NCBI GenBank assembly: GCA_964426135.1
Contig: CAYRPN010000003.1
Span: 1-64,000, forward strand
Reading direction: 5' to 3'
DNA: 64,000 nucleotides
From: CAYRPN01 sp964426135
Lineage (GTDB): Bacteria > Planctomycetota > Phycisphaerae > Phycisphaerales > Phycisphaeraceae
Below the pieces are notes generated by a model. The model saw only the letters and a list, made by a program, of their open reading frames with translations. It had not been told where the DNA came from and did no database searches. Made by a program: the position numbers and the translations under genes. Each line of letters starts with the position of its first letter. The first letter of the stretch is position 1. Positions 1 through 8,255 of this stretch are shown here, piece after piece.

Positions 1-55
1 AACCCATTCACAACATCACACTTGCAGGCAGTCGCCGGAAAAGTGGACTACACCC

Positions 56-251
56 CGGGGGTTTTCAACTCTCCAATCCTTGAGAGGTTGCGAATCACCG
101 GGTTCAGCACAAAGGACACGAAGTCACGAAGAACACGAAGAATGACTCAGAGAATCAAGCGAACTCGAGTCCCTATTCGTGTTCTTCGCGTCTCCGTGGC
201 CTTTGCGGTTTCTGGAGTCGCCCCCAGTTTCGCGAGAACTGAAAAGCCCTG
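56..251. repeat. Palindromic element, family A (copy 1, degenerate)
   Basis: This is an imperfect inverted repeat. Its outer arms are related to CAGGGCTTTTCAATTCTC (left arm about 56-78, right arm about 232-251). Its inner arms carry the motif CACAAAGGACACGAAG (from about 111) and its complement (about 174-208). The same architecture occurs at 2966-3143 and 22935-23130. No clear flanking duplication is left here, so this looks like the oldest copy. No coding function is apparent. Confidence 0.7.
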
Positions 252-727
252 GATTCTCCACCGGATGGGGGGATGCGGCAGGACTTGCGGTGGCGGCGGA
301 TCGGCTCCCACTTTCTCAGGATGAGCGCTGGGGCCAAGGCGGGGGGCAAGTGGGTTCTCCTCGAGCTAGAGAAGCACGCCAGGGCAACCCGGTCCATCTC
401 TGTTTCCTTTTCCAAATCAGGTTCGTGCCGAGGCGACAGATTCCGCGAGCCTAAAAAGCCTGGCATGCCCCCATGGCGCAGGTGGATTCCGTCGGCAAGG
501 CCGCGGCGAAAGGGTGGCCTCCTTTTTTCGTGCGGAATAAAATGGATGGCTGGAAAGTATTCGTAAGGACGGCGTAGGTGAAACCATGAGGCGACCATTG
601 CCAAGAGTAGGGTGTTGCGGTAGGCTGGTGCAACGCTGCGGCGCGGGAAAGCGTCGCAACCAAACCTGATCACGAATCGACCCGCCGTGTCAACGGGCCG
701 ATTTGCGGAATTGTTTCTCTCGAAAGG
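252..727. other. Non-coding stretch with no recognised gene
   Basis: Nothing recognisable is encoded here. Open frames exist on the minus strand (for example about 451-663), but their composition resembles no family I know and they lack a convincing ribosome binding site. The stretch could hold a small RNA or a decayed gene, but the sequence does not decide this. The last few bases carry the ribosome binding site of the next gene. Confidence 0.4.
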
Positions 728-736
728 ATGGCATGT

Positions 737-1126
737 ATGAGCACGAAGATCTGGATGAGTGTGTTGGCTGTGGTGGCGATGGCGTCGTTCGCGGTGGTCG
801 GCATTGCTGAGGAGAAGTCGGCTGGCGCGGTCAACGCCAAGTGCCCGTTCTCCGGCAAGGATGTCAACGCGGATTCAACCATCGACATCAAAGTCGGTTT
901 CTGCTGCAACAACTGCAAGGGCAAGTTCGACAAGGATCCTCTGGCCTGCCTGGCTGCCAAGCCCGTCAAGGCTCTGGACAAGTGCCCCCTCAGCGGCAAA
1001 GATGCCGGCGATGCGAGCAGCACCGTGAAGGTCGCCTTCTGCTGCAACAACTGCAAGGGCAAGGGCGAAAAGGACCAGGTCGCGGTCCTCGGCAAGCTCG
1101 CTCCCGCCAAGAAGAAGGGCGAGTGA
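737..1126 (+). CDS. Small secreted protein with two Cys-rich YHS/TRASH-like repeats
   Basis: The protein has 129 residues. Residues 1-24 form a signal peptide ending in GIA. Two tandem modules follow, each built as CPxSGKD, a spacer of about 15 residues, then FCCNNCKGK: Cys36 with Cys56/57/60, and Cys83 with Cys102/103/106. The pattern resembles YHS/TRASH metal-binding modules (CPVSGK...YFCCPGC), so an extracytoplasmic metal-binding role is inferred; no partner is visible. I chose ATG 737 over ATG 728 because AAAGGA at 723-728 is correctly spaced from 737. The gene stands alone and is followed by a strong terminator, so it is probably monocistronic. Confidence 0.8.
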   Translation: MSTKIWMSVLAVVAMASFAVVGIAEEKSAGAVNAKCPFSGKDVNADSTIDIKVGFCCNNCKGKFDKDPLACLAAKPVKALDKCPLSGKDAGDASSTVKVAFCCNNCKGKGEKDQVAVLGKLAPAKKKGE

Positions 1127-1155
1127 TTCGCCGCACCCGTTTCGACTGATTTTCA

Positions 1156-1191
1156 CAACGCCCGGCTTCATCGCCGGGCGTTGTTTTTTTT
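1156..1191 (+). terminator. Rho-independent terminator
   Basis: An 11-bp perfect GC-rich stem (1156-1166 paired with 1173-1183) has a 6-nt loop and is followed by eight T residues. It lies 30 nt after the stop codon of the small Cys-rich secreted protein and ends that transcript. Confidence 0.92.
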
Positions 1192-1297
1192 CTTCCAACC
1201 GCATGCCGCGCGAACGACGCGAACCGGCAGGGGAGGTTGCGATTCTCACTCGGCGCTGTCGCGGTTCAGTGGAGGCGCGGGATTGCCGATGCACTTA

Positions 1298-1397
1298 GGA
1301 GCCGTGCAAGATTAACTCCGCAGTTTCGAATCGCTTCGCTCCCAGCCGGACGACTTGGAAAGTCGTCCCACATGCGAAGTTGATCCTGCACGGCTCC
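1298..1397. repeat. Palindromic element related to family B (TTA target duplication)
   Basis: This is a 100-bp element with terminal inverted repeats GGAGCCGTGCA...TGCACGGCTCC. It is flanked on both sides by TTA (1295-1297 and 1398-1400), which reads as a 3-bp target duplication. Inside it is a short hairpin, GGACGACTT/AAGTCGTCC (about 1349-1369); the same hairpin recurs at about 37100-37121. It sits directly upstream of the HTTM gene. Confidence 0.75.
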
Positions 1398-1441
1398 TTA
1401 TCGGGACAGTTCTCCGATTCCGCAGTCCAGGAGGCGGATAA

Positions 1442-2884
1442 GTGGGCACACGGCAGAATCCCGCAGGCGGTCAGCGATCAGTTCTTCAGCGACTGTTCGC
1501 TCCGGTTGATATCGCATCGCTGGCGTACTTTCGCATTGCCTTCGGCGCGATCATGCTGTGGGAAGTGTGCCGGTACTTCCAGGCCGGCTGGATTGGTCAC
1601 TACTACATCGAGCCGACGTTTCACTTCCACTACTTTGGATTCGAATGGGTCAACCCCTGGCCCGGGGCAGGCATGTACGTCCACTTCGTGGCTCTGGGCG
1701 TGCTTGCCGCGGCGGTGATGATCGGGTTGTTCTATCGCGTCTGCGCCACGCTCCTGGCGGTGGGCTTCACCTACGTGTTCCTTCTGGAGAAGGCGAACTA
1801 CCTCAACCACTTCTACCTCATCTGCCTGATCTGCTTCATCATGGCGTGTCTGCCGGCTCATCGCGCGTTCTCCATCGACGCGTGGCGCCGACCTGACCTT
1901 CGCTCGCAGACCGCGCCGGCTTGGACGCTGTGGCTGCTGCGCTTCCAGATCGCGGTGCCGTATTTCTTTGGCGGCATCGCCAAACTCAACACCGACTGGC
2001 TCGTTGAAGGTGAACCGCTGCGCACGTGGCTGTTCGATGGCGCCCCGAACCGCGCGGTGGGGCCATTGAACTCGGAGTTCGTCGTCTACCTTCTCAGTTG
2101 GGGCGGCATGCTCTTCGACCTGCTCATCGTGCCGATGCTGATGTGGCGAAGGTCGCGCGGGTTCGCACTCCTGCTGGCGGTGGGATTCAATGTCACCAAC
2201 GCCCATCTCTTCAGCATCGGCATCTTCCCGTGGTTCATGATCGCGGCGACCCTGATGTTCTTTCCGCCTCACTGGCCGCGGAGCGTCGTTCGCGTGCTGG
2301 TCGGTCGCGGAAAAAGTTCGCCCGTGGGTGACGCGGCAGATGATTCGGCAGCACATCCACCGTTTCCCATGTCGCCGCGGCAGCGACTGCATCGGCGCGC
2401 CATCGTCGCGGCCCTGGCCGTTCACTTCGCGATCCAGGTGGGCATGCCGTTCCGTCATCTGCTCTATCCCGATTCCGTTCACTGGACCGAGGAAGGCCAC
2501 TGCTTCTCCTGGCATATGAAGCTGCGCGACAAGAGCGGGCAGGTCAGGTTCATCGCCTGTTCTCCTGAGGATGGCCGCACCTGGGTCATCAGTATTCAGG
2601 ACGAACTCTCCACGCGCCAGATTCGCAAGATGGCTGCCCGGCCCGACATGATTCACGAGTACGCCCGCCATCTTGGCCGGCGCTTCGAATCGCAGGGGCT
2701 GGGCCAGGTCCGCATCCACGTCCAATCGCTGGTCGCTCTGAACGGTCGTGCGCCGCAGCCGCTGATCGATCCGGCCGTCGACCTCGCTCGTCAACCTGTC
2801 ACGCTCGCGTCCAAACCGTGGATCATTCCACTGCATCCTGAAGCGTTCGAAGCAGTGCGAAGTGCCGACGCGGATCGCGACTGA
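1442..2884 (+). CDS. HTTM-domain membrane protein, vitamin K-dependent gamma-carboxylase-like
   Basis: A 480-residue integral membrane protein. Several hydrophobic helices lie between about residues 25 and 290, and a soluble C-terminal part follows. The region around residues 174-187 (FFGGIAKLNTDWL) matches the segment of vitamin K-dependent gamma-glutamyl carboxylase that contains the catalytic lysine; Lys181 here is in the equivalent place. Bacterial HTTM proteins are mostly uncharacterised, so carboxylase activity is only a family-level possibility. The start is GTG at 1442, supported by a perfect AGGAGG at 1429-1434. No operon partner is visible; the upstream neighbour is a palindromic element. 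Confidence 0.85.
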   Translation: MGTRQNPAGGQRSVLQRLFAPVDIASLAYFRIAFGAIMLWEVCRYFQAGWIGHYYIEPTFHFHYFGFEWVNPWPGAGMYVHFVALGVLAAAVMIGLFYRVCATLLAVGFTYVFLLEKANYLNHFYLICLICFIMACLPAHRAFSIDAWRRPDLRSQTAPAWTLWLLRFQIAVPYFFGGIAKLNTDWLVEGEPLRTWLFDGAPNRAVGPLNSEFVVYLLSWGGMLFDLLIVPMLMWRRSRGFALLLAVGFNVTNAHLFSIGIFPWFMIAATLMFFPPHWPRSVVRVLVGRGKSSPVGDAADDSAAHPPFPMSPRQRLHRRAIVAALAVHFAIQVGMPFRHLLYPDSVHWTEEGHCFSWHMKLRDKSGQVRFIACSPEDGRTWVISIQDELSTRQIRKMAARPDMIHEYARHLGRRFESQGLGQVRIHVQSLVALNGRAPQPLIDPAVDLARQPVTLASKPWIIPLHPEAFEAVRSADADRD

Positions 2885-2965
2885 CCACCGCCGACAATGC
2901 CCGCTCGGTGGCGATTCCTTGAGCCTTCCCGAGGATGGGTGTCCAGGCACGTTGTTCCAAATCGA

Positions 2966-3143
2966 CAGGGCTTGTCGATTCTCGCTGGTCAGGGGTTGCT
3001 CCGATCAACCACAAAGGACACAAAGACACGAACCGAAGATGAGATGACTTCATTTCCAAGTCATGTCTTTGTGTTCTTCGTGCCTTTGTGTCCTTGGTGG
3101 TTCAAACGAGGATCCGTTGATTCCCGAGAAATGAAGAACCCTG
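2966..3143. repeat. Palindromic element, family A (copy 2)
   Basis: The outer arms are CAGGGCTTGTCGATTCTCG at the left and the complement of CAGGGTTCTTCATTTCTCG at the right. The inner arms contain ACCACAAAGGACACAAAGAC (from about 3009) and its complement (about 3064-3102). AAATCGA occurs immediately on both sides (ending at 2965 and starting at 3144), which is consistent with a 7-bp target duplication. It fills most of the gap between the HTTM and TPR genes. Confidence 0.8.
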
Positions 3144-3244
3144 AAATCGACCACTGGATTTGGGTTGTCCGGACATCCTGATAAAATGCACGGACACGGC
3201 GCCGAGAAGGATCGATCGGGCGGCGCTCATAGGGATGGAATCCC

Positions 3245-4672
3245 ATGAACGACTGGATCAATGCCGAAGAGCACGCCGAGCGTGCCCGTTCATTTCTACA
3301 GAACGGGCAACTCGACAAGGCGCTGTCCGAGTTGAAACTGGCCCTGGCGATCAATCCGCACCACGGTGAGTGGCACTTCGGCGTCGGACTGACGCTCGAG
3401 GCGATGAAGCGCTACGACGAAGCGCTGGCGGCGTTCAAGCAGGTTGTTGAGTTGCGCGGGGCCGACGCCCAGACGCTCACGCACATCGGCGCCAACCTGA
3501 TCCACCTCAATCGGCACGAAGCCGCGCTGGCCGCGCTCCATCGCGCGAGCCGGCTCGATCCGGAGTTCGAGCCCGCCTGCTGCTATCGCATCAAGGCCGC
3601 CGCCCGGCTCGGCGATCACGAGCAGGCCGAGGCCGCGTTCTATCTCGCCAGGCAGTTGCAGGACGAATGCCCGTATTGCTACGACTACCTCGCGCACAGC
3701 CTCATGGCCCGCGGACAGATCGATCGCGCCATCTGGTGCTGGCAGCAGACGCTGCGCCTTGCGCCGGACCATCGCGATGTCCGCACCCATCTGGGCCTGG
3801 CGCATTGGCGCAGCGGCAAGCCCGATCGCGCCAGCGTGTTCTTCGAGCAGCAGTTGAATCATCAGGCCGACGACCTGGACGTTCGCCTGCACCTGGGACG
3901 CCTGCAGATGCAAGGCGCGAAGTTCGTCGAGGCGTCGCGCACCTTTCGCGGCATCATCGAGCGCGAGCCCGCTCACGCCGAGGCGCATTTTCACATGGGC
4001 GAGCTGGCCGTGGACTGCGAACAGTTCGAGGAGGCGGCCGCCGAGTACGAGATCGCCTCGCGGCTCGACCCACGACTGCTTTACGTGCATCTGCGCCTTG
4101 CCCAGATCGAAATGCTGCGCGGCCGCGTCGATCGCGTGCGATCGCTGCTGATGAAGGAAGTGGACAAGCCCGATCACTGCGTCGCCGAGGCTGTGGAAAT
4201 GGCCCGGCTGCTCATCGAGGTGAACCTCCTGGACGAAGCGATCGCGCTGCTCACCCGCGTCATCACGGAAACCGATCTGGCCGAAGAAGCGGCGCTGGCG
4301 CGGCAGGAGAATCCAGCCAAATCCTTGAGCCGGTTCCTCCCCGCGACGATCGATCCGCACGAACTGGCCGAGGCGCTGATCTGCCGCGGCTTCGCGCTTC
4401 TGGCGGCCCAGCGGCGCGCGGCCGGCATCGGCGACTGGCGCCGCGCGATTCGGCTGGCGCCGGCCCATGCGATGACGCTGAACAACCTGGCGACGGCATA
4501 CCTGGCGCAGGGACAATTGCTTCGCGCCATCGCGTTCTATCGCCGCGCTCGTGGACTGAACGCCAGGGATCCGATGATCCACCGCCTGGGCAAACGCATT
4601 CGCCGGGCCCAGTTCAAGCACGCGCTGCGAAGCGGGCTTCGTCGACTGCCGATCATCGGCCGATGGATGTGA
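3245..4672 (+). CDS. Tetratricopeptide-repeat protein
   Basis: A 475-residue soluble protein made almost entirely of TPR-type helical pairs. Repeats such as GQLDKALSELKLALAINP (near the N-terminus), a series through residues about 40-330, and a final ALTLNNLATAYLAQGQ-like repeat near 420 are visible. There is no signal peptide or membrane segment, so it is probably a cytoplasmic scaffold. The C-terminus (RSGLRRLPIIGRW) is basic. It starts 100 nt after a palindromic element and ends about 75 nt before the next gene, with which it may be co-transcribed. The partner proteins cannot be told from sequence. Confidence 0.85.
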   Translation: MNDWINAEEHAERARSFLQNGQLDKALSELKLALAINPHHGEWHFGVGLTLEAMKRYDEALAAFKQVVELRGADAQTLTHIGANLIHLNRHEAALAALHRASRLDPEFEPACCYRIKAAARLGDHEQAEAAFYLARQLQDECPYCYDYLAHSLMARGQIDRAIWCWQQTLRLAPDHRDVRTHLGLAHWRSGKPDRASVFFEQQLNHQADDLDVRLHLGRLQMQGAKFVEASRTFRGIIEREPAHAEAHFHMGELAVDCEQFEEAAAEYEIASRLDPRLLYVHLRLAQIEMLRGRVDRVRSLLMKEVDKPDHCVAEAVEMARLLIEVNLLDEAIALLTRVITETDLAEEAALARQENPAKSLSRFLPATIDPHELAEALICRGFALLAAQRRAAGIGDWRRAIRLAPAHAMTLNNLATAYLAQGQLLRAIAFYRRARGLNARDPMIHRLGKRIRRAQFKHALRSGLRRLPIIGRWM

Positions 4673-4749
4673 TTCCTGCGCCTCTCCCGTCCCCCGATCA
4701 GGGAGAGGGTCGGACACACGCCGCCACTGGCGATTGTTACCATGCCGCC

Positions 4750-6330
4750 ATGCGTGCGAAGTACGATTGCGTGATCATCGGTGGCGGACACAACGGCCTG
4801 GTCTGCGCCGCGTACCTGGCAATGGCGGGCCGCAGCGTTTGTGTGCTGGAGAAGCGCCACGTGCTCGGCGGCTGCGCTTCCACGGAAGAGCTTTGGTCGG
4901 GATTCAAAGTTTCGCCAGCCGCCTACGTCATCAGCCTCTTTCTCCCGAAGATCATCCGAGAATTGAAGCTGAAAGAGAACGGCTTGACCGTGCTGCCGCG
5001 GAATCCTTCGTCTTTCACGCCGCTGCCCGATGGCAGCAGCTTCCTCCTGGGCCCGGACACGGCGAGCAATCAGCGTGAAATCGCCCGCTTTTCTCCGCGC
5101 GATGCGGAGCAGTATCCCAGGTACGAAGCGCTGCTCACGCGCATCGCGCATCACCTCGAGCCGATCCTGATGGCGCCGCCGCCGCGCGTGCCGCCGGGCT
5201 TCGGCGACATGTTCAAGATGCTCAGCTACTGGAAGCTGACCCGCGAACTTGGGCCTGATCTTCGCGCGGCGGTGGAACTGCTCACGGGTCCCGCCACGCC
5301 GATTCTTCATCGCTGGTTTGAGAATGAAGCACTCAAGGCGACGCTCGCCACCGACGCGATCATCGGCGCCTTTGCCGCGCCGTCGATGCCCGGCACCGCC
5401 TACGTGCTCCTGCATCACGTCATGGGCGAAGCGGGCGGCGCTCGCGGCGTGTGGGGTTACGTGCAGGGCGGCATGGGCGGCCTGGCCGATGCTCTGGAGA
5501 AATCGTGCGTGCAGCTCGGCGTGGATGTGGTGCGCGATGCGGGCGTGAAAACGATCAACCTTCGCAACGGCACCGTCGTCGGCGTCACGCTGGAGAACGG
5601 CCGGGAGATTGAGGCACGGTCCGTGGCTTCGAGCGTGGATGCGAACGTGACCTTCCGCAGGCTCATCGCCGAGGCCGATCTGGCCGCTGCGGTGCCCGCG
5701 GATTTCATCGAAGAGCTTCGCACCGTCGATTACTCTTCCGCCAGCGCCAAGATCAACCTCGCGCTCGACGCGCTGCCGCAGTTTCTTGTGCGCGACCTGA
5801 GCGTGCCCCTGGAAACCGCGCTGCACGGCACGACGCACATCTGCCCCACGCTCGACACCATCGAGCGCGCCTACGACGATGCGAAGTACGGCCAACCCAG
5901 CCAGACGCCCGTGCTGGAAATCACGATGCCCACCACGGTCGATCGCACGCTCGCGCCAGAGGGCAAGCACCTGCTTTCCATGTTCGTGCAGTATGCCCCA
6001 TATCACCTGCGCCAGGGCGAGTGGAACGATGCGAAGAAGATGGTGTTCCTCGATCGCTGCATCGAGGTGCTTGCCCAGTACGCCCCGAATATCCGCAACC
6101 TCATCCTGCATAAGCAACTGCTCACGCCCGTGGACCTGGAGCGCACGTACGGCCTGACCGGCGGCAATATTTTCCAAGGCGCCATGAGCATGCACCAGCT
6201 TGGCCCGTTCCGCATGGGCTACACCACGCCGATTCGCGGCCTGTTCATGTGCGGCGCCGCCACGCACCCCGGCGGCGGCGTCATGGGCGCGTGCGGCCTG
6301 AACGCGGCGCAGGCGATCATCAAGGCGTGA
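4750..6330 (+). CDS. Phytoene-dehydrogenase-like FAD oxidoreductase (PYROXD2 type)
   Basis: A 526-residue FAD-binding amine-oxidase/phytoene-desaturase family enzyme. The dinucleotide-binding motif DCVIIGGGHNGLVCAAYLA is at residues 6-24, followed by VLEKRHVLGGCAST. The C-terminal FAD motif is GLFMCGAATHPGGGVMGACG near the end. Length and motifs fit the PYROXD2 clade rather than true carotenoid desaturases. No carotenoid genes are adjacent, so the substrate is unknown. The ATG at 4750 begins directly with the nucleotide-binding strand, as in homologues; the longer upstream reading frame is only a shadow of the TPR gene. Confidence 0.88.
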   Translation: MRAKYDCVIIGGGHNGLVCAAYLAMAGRSVCVLEKRHVLGGCASTEELWSGFKVSPAAYVISLFLPKIIRELKLKENGLTVLPRNPSSFTPLPDGSSFLLGPDTASNQREIARFSPRDAEQYPRYEALLTRIAHHLEPILMAPPPRVPPGFGDMFKMLSYWKLTRELGPDLRAAVELLTGPATPILHRWFENEALKATLATDAIIGAFAAPSMPGTAYVLLHHVMGEAGGARGVWGYVQGGMGGLADALEKSCVQLGVDVVRDAGVKTINLRNGTVVGVTLENGREIEARSVASSVDANVTFRRLIAEADLAAAVPADFIEELRTVDYSSASAKINLALDALPQFLVRDLSVPLETALHGTTHICPTLDTIERAYDDAKYGQPSQTPVLEITMPTTVDRTLAPEGKHLLSMFVQYAPYHLRQGEWNDAKKMVFLDRCIEVLAQYAPNIRNLILHKQLLTPVDLERTYGLTGGNIFQGAMSMHQLGPFRMGYTTPIRGLFMCGAATHPGGGVMGACGLNAAQAIIKA

Positions 6331-6376
6331 GGGATTGGCCCCCCGGTTCGGGAGATGGCTGGGATGAGGGGGAAGA

Positions 6377-6420
6377 ATTGCAAATTGAAAATTTGCAATT
6401 GACAATTTTCAATTTGCAAT
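6377..6420. repeat. AT-rich perfect hairpin
   Basis: A perfect 17-bp inverted repeat (ATTGCAAATTGAAAATT at 6377-6393 and its complement at 6404-6420) encloses 10 nt. It is strikingly AT-rich against a GC-rich background and lies 10 nt upstream of the aldo/keto reductase start. It could be a dispersed palindromic element or influence translation of that gene. Confidence 0.8.
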
Positions 6421-6430
6421 CACCTGCACC

Positions 6431-7396
6431 ATGCAACTTCGACCCCTCGGCAACACCTCCATCCGCGTCAGCCCGATCAGCATGGGCTGCTGGCCCATCG
6501 CGGGCATGACCAGTCTCGGCGTCACCGAGGCGGACAGCCTCGCCGCGCTGCAGGCCTCGCTGGACCGCGGCGTCAACACTTTCGACACCGCGTATTCCTA
6601 CGGCCTGACTGGCGAGAGTGAAAAGCTCATCGCCAAAGCGCTGGGCCATCGCCGCGATGAAATGGTCATCTGCACCAAGGGCGGCATTCACTATGACGCC
6701 AATGCGAAAATGGCGAAGGACGGCCGGCCCGCCACGCTCCGTGCCCAGTGTGAAGAGTCGCTGCGCCGGCTGCGAACCGATCACGTCGATCTGCTCTATC
6801 TGCACGCCCCCGATCCGAATACGCCGGTCGAAGTTTCCGCAGGCGAACTGAAGCGCCTGCTCGATGAAGGCAAGACGCGGGCGGTGGGCGTTTCCAATTT
6901 CAATCTCGCGCAGCTCGATGCGTTTCACAAGGTCTGTCCGATCAGCGCCGTGCAGCCGGCTTACAACATGCTCATGCGCGAGATCGAGGCGGATGTGATT
7001 CCATGGTGCGTGCAGCATCGCGTGTCCGTGCTTGTGTACTGGCCTTTGATGAAGGGCCTGCTCTCCGGCGGCCTGCCGCGCGATTTCAAGTTCGAGGCGA
7101 AGGACGGCCGGGCGAAGTACCCGATGTTCCAAGGCGAAGAGTGGCTGCGGAATCAGGACCTGATCGAAGCCCTGCGCCCCATCGCGGCGGACTCCGGCCG
7201 AACGTTGGCGCAGCTCGTCATCAACTGGACGATCCACCAGCCCGGCGTCACCAGCGCGATCTGCGGCGCCAAGCGCGCCGACCAGGCCCGCGACAACGCC
7301 GGCGGCATGGGATGGAATCTCAGCGACGCGCAAAGGGCGGCGATCGACGCGGCGCTCAAGGCACGCGGCAAACCGGTGACCCGTCCGGCGGTGTGA
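6431..7396 (+). CDS. Aldo/keto reductase
   Basis: A 321-residue cytoplasmic NAD(P)H-dependent oxidoreductase of the AKR superfamily. The catalytic tetrad is intact: Asp52 and Tyr57 in FDTAYSYG, Lys83 in CTKGG, and His125 in LLYLHAPD. The cofactor-binding C-terminal segment (around residues 275-285, GVTSAICGAKRADQ) is also present. The substrate cannot be predicted. The start lies just after a perfect AT-rich hairpin. No operon partners lie downstream. Confidence 0.92.
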   Translation: MQLRPLGNTSIRVSPISMGCWPIAGMTSLGVTEADSLAALQASLDRGVNTFDTAYSYGLTGESEKLIAKALGHRRDEMVICTKGGIHYDANAKMAKDGRPATLRAQCEESLRRLRTDHVDLLYLHAPDPNTPVEVSAGELKRLLDEGKTRAVGVSNFNLAQLDAFHKVCPISAVQPAYNMLMREIEADVIPWCVQHRVSVLVYWPLMKGLLSGGLPRDFKFEAKDGRAKYPMFQGEEWLRNQDLIEALRPIAADSGRTLAQLVINWTIHQPGVTSAICGAKRADQARDNAGGMGWNLSDAQRAAIDAALKARGKPVTRPAV

Positions 7397-7515
7397 GCTT
7401 GTCGATCACAAGGCCCAGCAGGAGTTGTCACTCAGCAAAGCGTAGCTCCATCGCGCTCAATGATTCACGGGTGCTCGCTTGATTCGATCGATCGCCCAGA
7501 GCGATGCGCTGATAA

Positions 7516-7701
7516 GGAATGCAACCGAAACAACCTCACGATTCTCGTTCAACTGACCGAGTCAGAATTTCTAAGGAAATGAGGAAACGAGGAAAGCAGG
7601 AACAGATGAAATTCAGACGAGTTACGAACTCTGCTTCTGTTCCTCATTTCCTAATGAAAACTCCGGCGTCTGAATTCGGGAAGTTGTTTCGATCCCATTC
7701 C
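7516..7701. repeat. MITE-like element, family B (copy 1), TAA target duplication
   Basis: A 186-bp palindromic element. Its ends are GGAATGCAACCGAAACAACC at the left and the complement of GGAATGGGATCGAAACAACT at the right. An inner inverted pair is built on AGGAAATGAGGAA. Direct TAA triplets flank it (7513-7515 and 7702-7704). Copies with the same ends lie at 25309-25510 and 29010-29211. It has no coding capacity. Confidence 0.88.
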
Positions 7702-7789
7702 TAAAGCAACCTCTCTTCTGTAAATCATTTACTGCCTTGCTGGACTGCCGATTCACGGCGGGCGCTCGGGTCCCTTTCTGGGTTCAGGT

Positions 7790-7900
7790 TTCGCACTCCA
7801 TGTTCAGGCACGAAGGCCATGGCGTTGCGGGTCAGATGGAACTGGCAGCGCTGCCAGGGGACGCCCGGGAAGATCGCCTCGCGGGCCGCCCGCATCTTCA
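7790..7900 (-). pseudogene. Remnant of an IS256-type (Mutator) transposase
   Basis: On the minus strand a short segment (about 7797-7892) translates to REAIFPGVPWQRCQFHLTRN followed by AMAFVP. This is the characteristic core of IS256-family transposases (AVFPxVPWQRCQFHLQQNA). About 32 residues survive; no intact flanking transposase frame or complete inverted repeats remain. It is the only transposase trace seen in the window. Confidence 0.7.
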
Positions 7901-8129
7901 TTGTCCCCATTCTTCGTGATCTCGGTCGGTTTTCACGTCCGCCTTTGATGACCACCTCCAATGAACAGGCGGCCATTGCTGAGTCTCACGGATTTGGATG
8001 TCGCTCCGGCCGTTACCTTCATCGCCGCTCGGTCAATGTAAGGTAGTCGCGGTCGCCGGCCCGCTTGTGGGCCCGTGTTGTTCTTTGGCAACCTTTGGGT
8101 CGATTCAGGTGAGTCGGGGTGGCCGCGGC

Positions 8130-8236
8130 AAGTGGCCGGAAAGTGTCCTACCTTTTTGGCAGTCTTGGCGTTAACGCTTGTTATTGCATGATTTAGCTTG
8201 CGTTCTGGCCTCCGGGGGTACGTGGCCGGCCACTTT
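8130..8236. repeat. Dispersed repeat, family D (copy 1)
   Basis: About 107 bp begin with AAGTGGCCGGAAAGTGTCC, continue with TACCTTTTTGGCAGTC, and end with TACGTGGCCGGCCACTTT. The same module lies in inverse orientation at 22690-22801. The GTGGCC ends are mutually inverted, suggesting a small mobile or REP-like element. It lies just beyond the 3' end of the cytochrome/WD40 gene and next to the transposase remnant. Confidence 0.65.
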
Positions 8237-8255
8237 CAGGTGCGACCGAGTCGCC

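Noticed and set aside
173..673. Minus-strand open frames in the first kilobase as candidate genes.
   Set aside because: No recognisable family, composition unlike the neighbours, no ribosome binding site, and they run through a palindromic repeat.
1478..2950. Long open frames antisense to the HTTM gene and, similarly, to many other genes (for example 10320-12089, 41629-42960).
   Set aside because: High GC keeps the antisense frames open; their translations are Arg/His/Gln-rich and lack motifs, while the sense strands encode recognised families.
3667..4749. A long upstream extension of the FAD oxidoreductase reading frame that would make an 887-residue fusion.
   Set aside because: It overlaps the TPR gene in another frame, has Arg/Pro/Ala-rich shadow composition, and the true start at 4750 begins with the nucleotide-binding motif.
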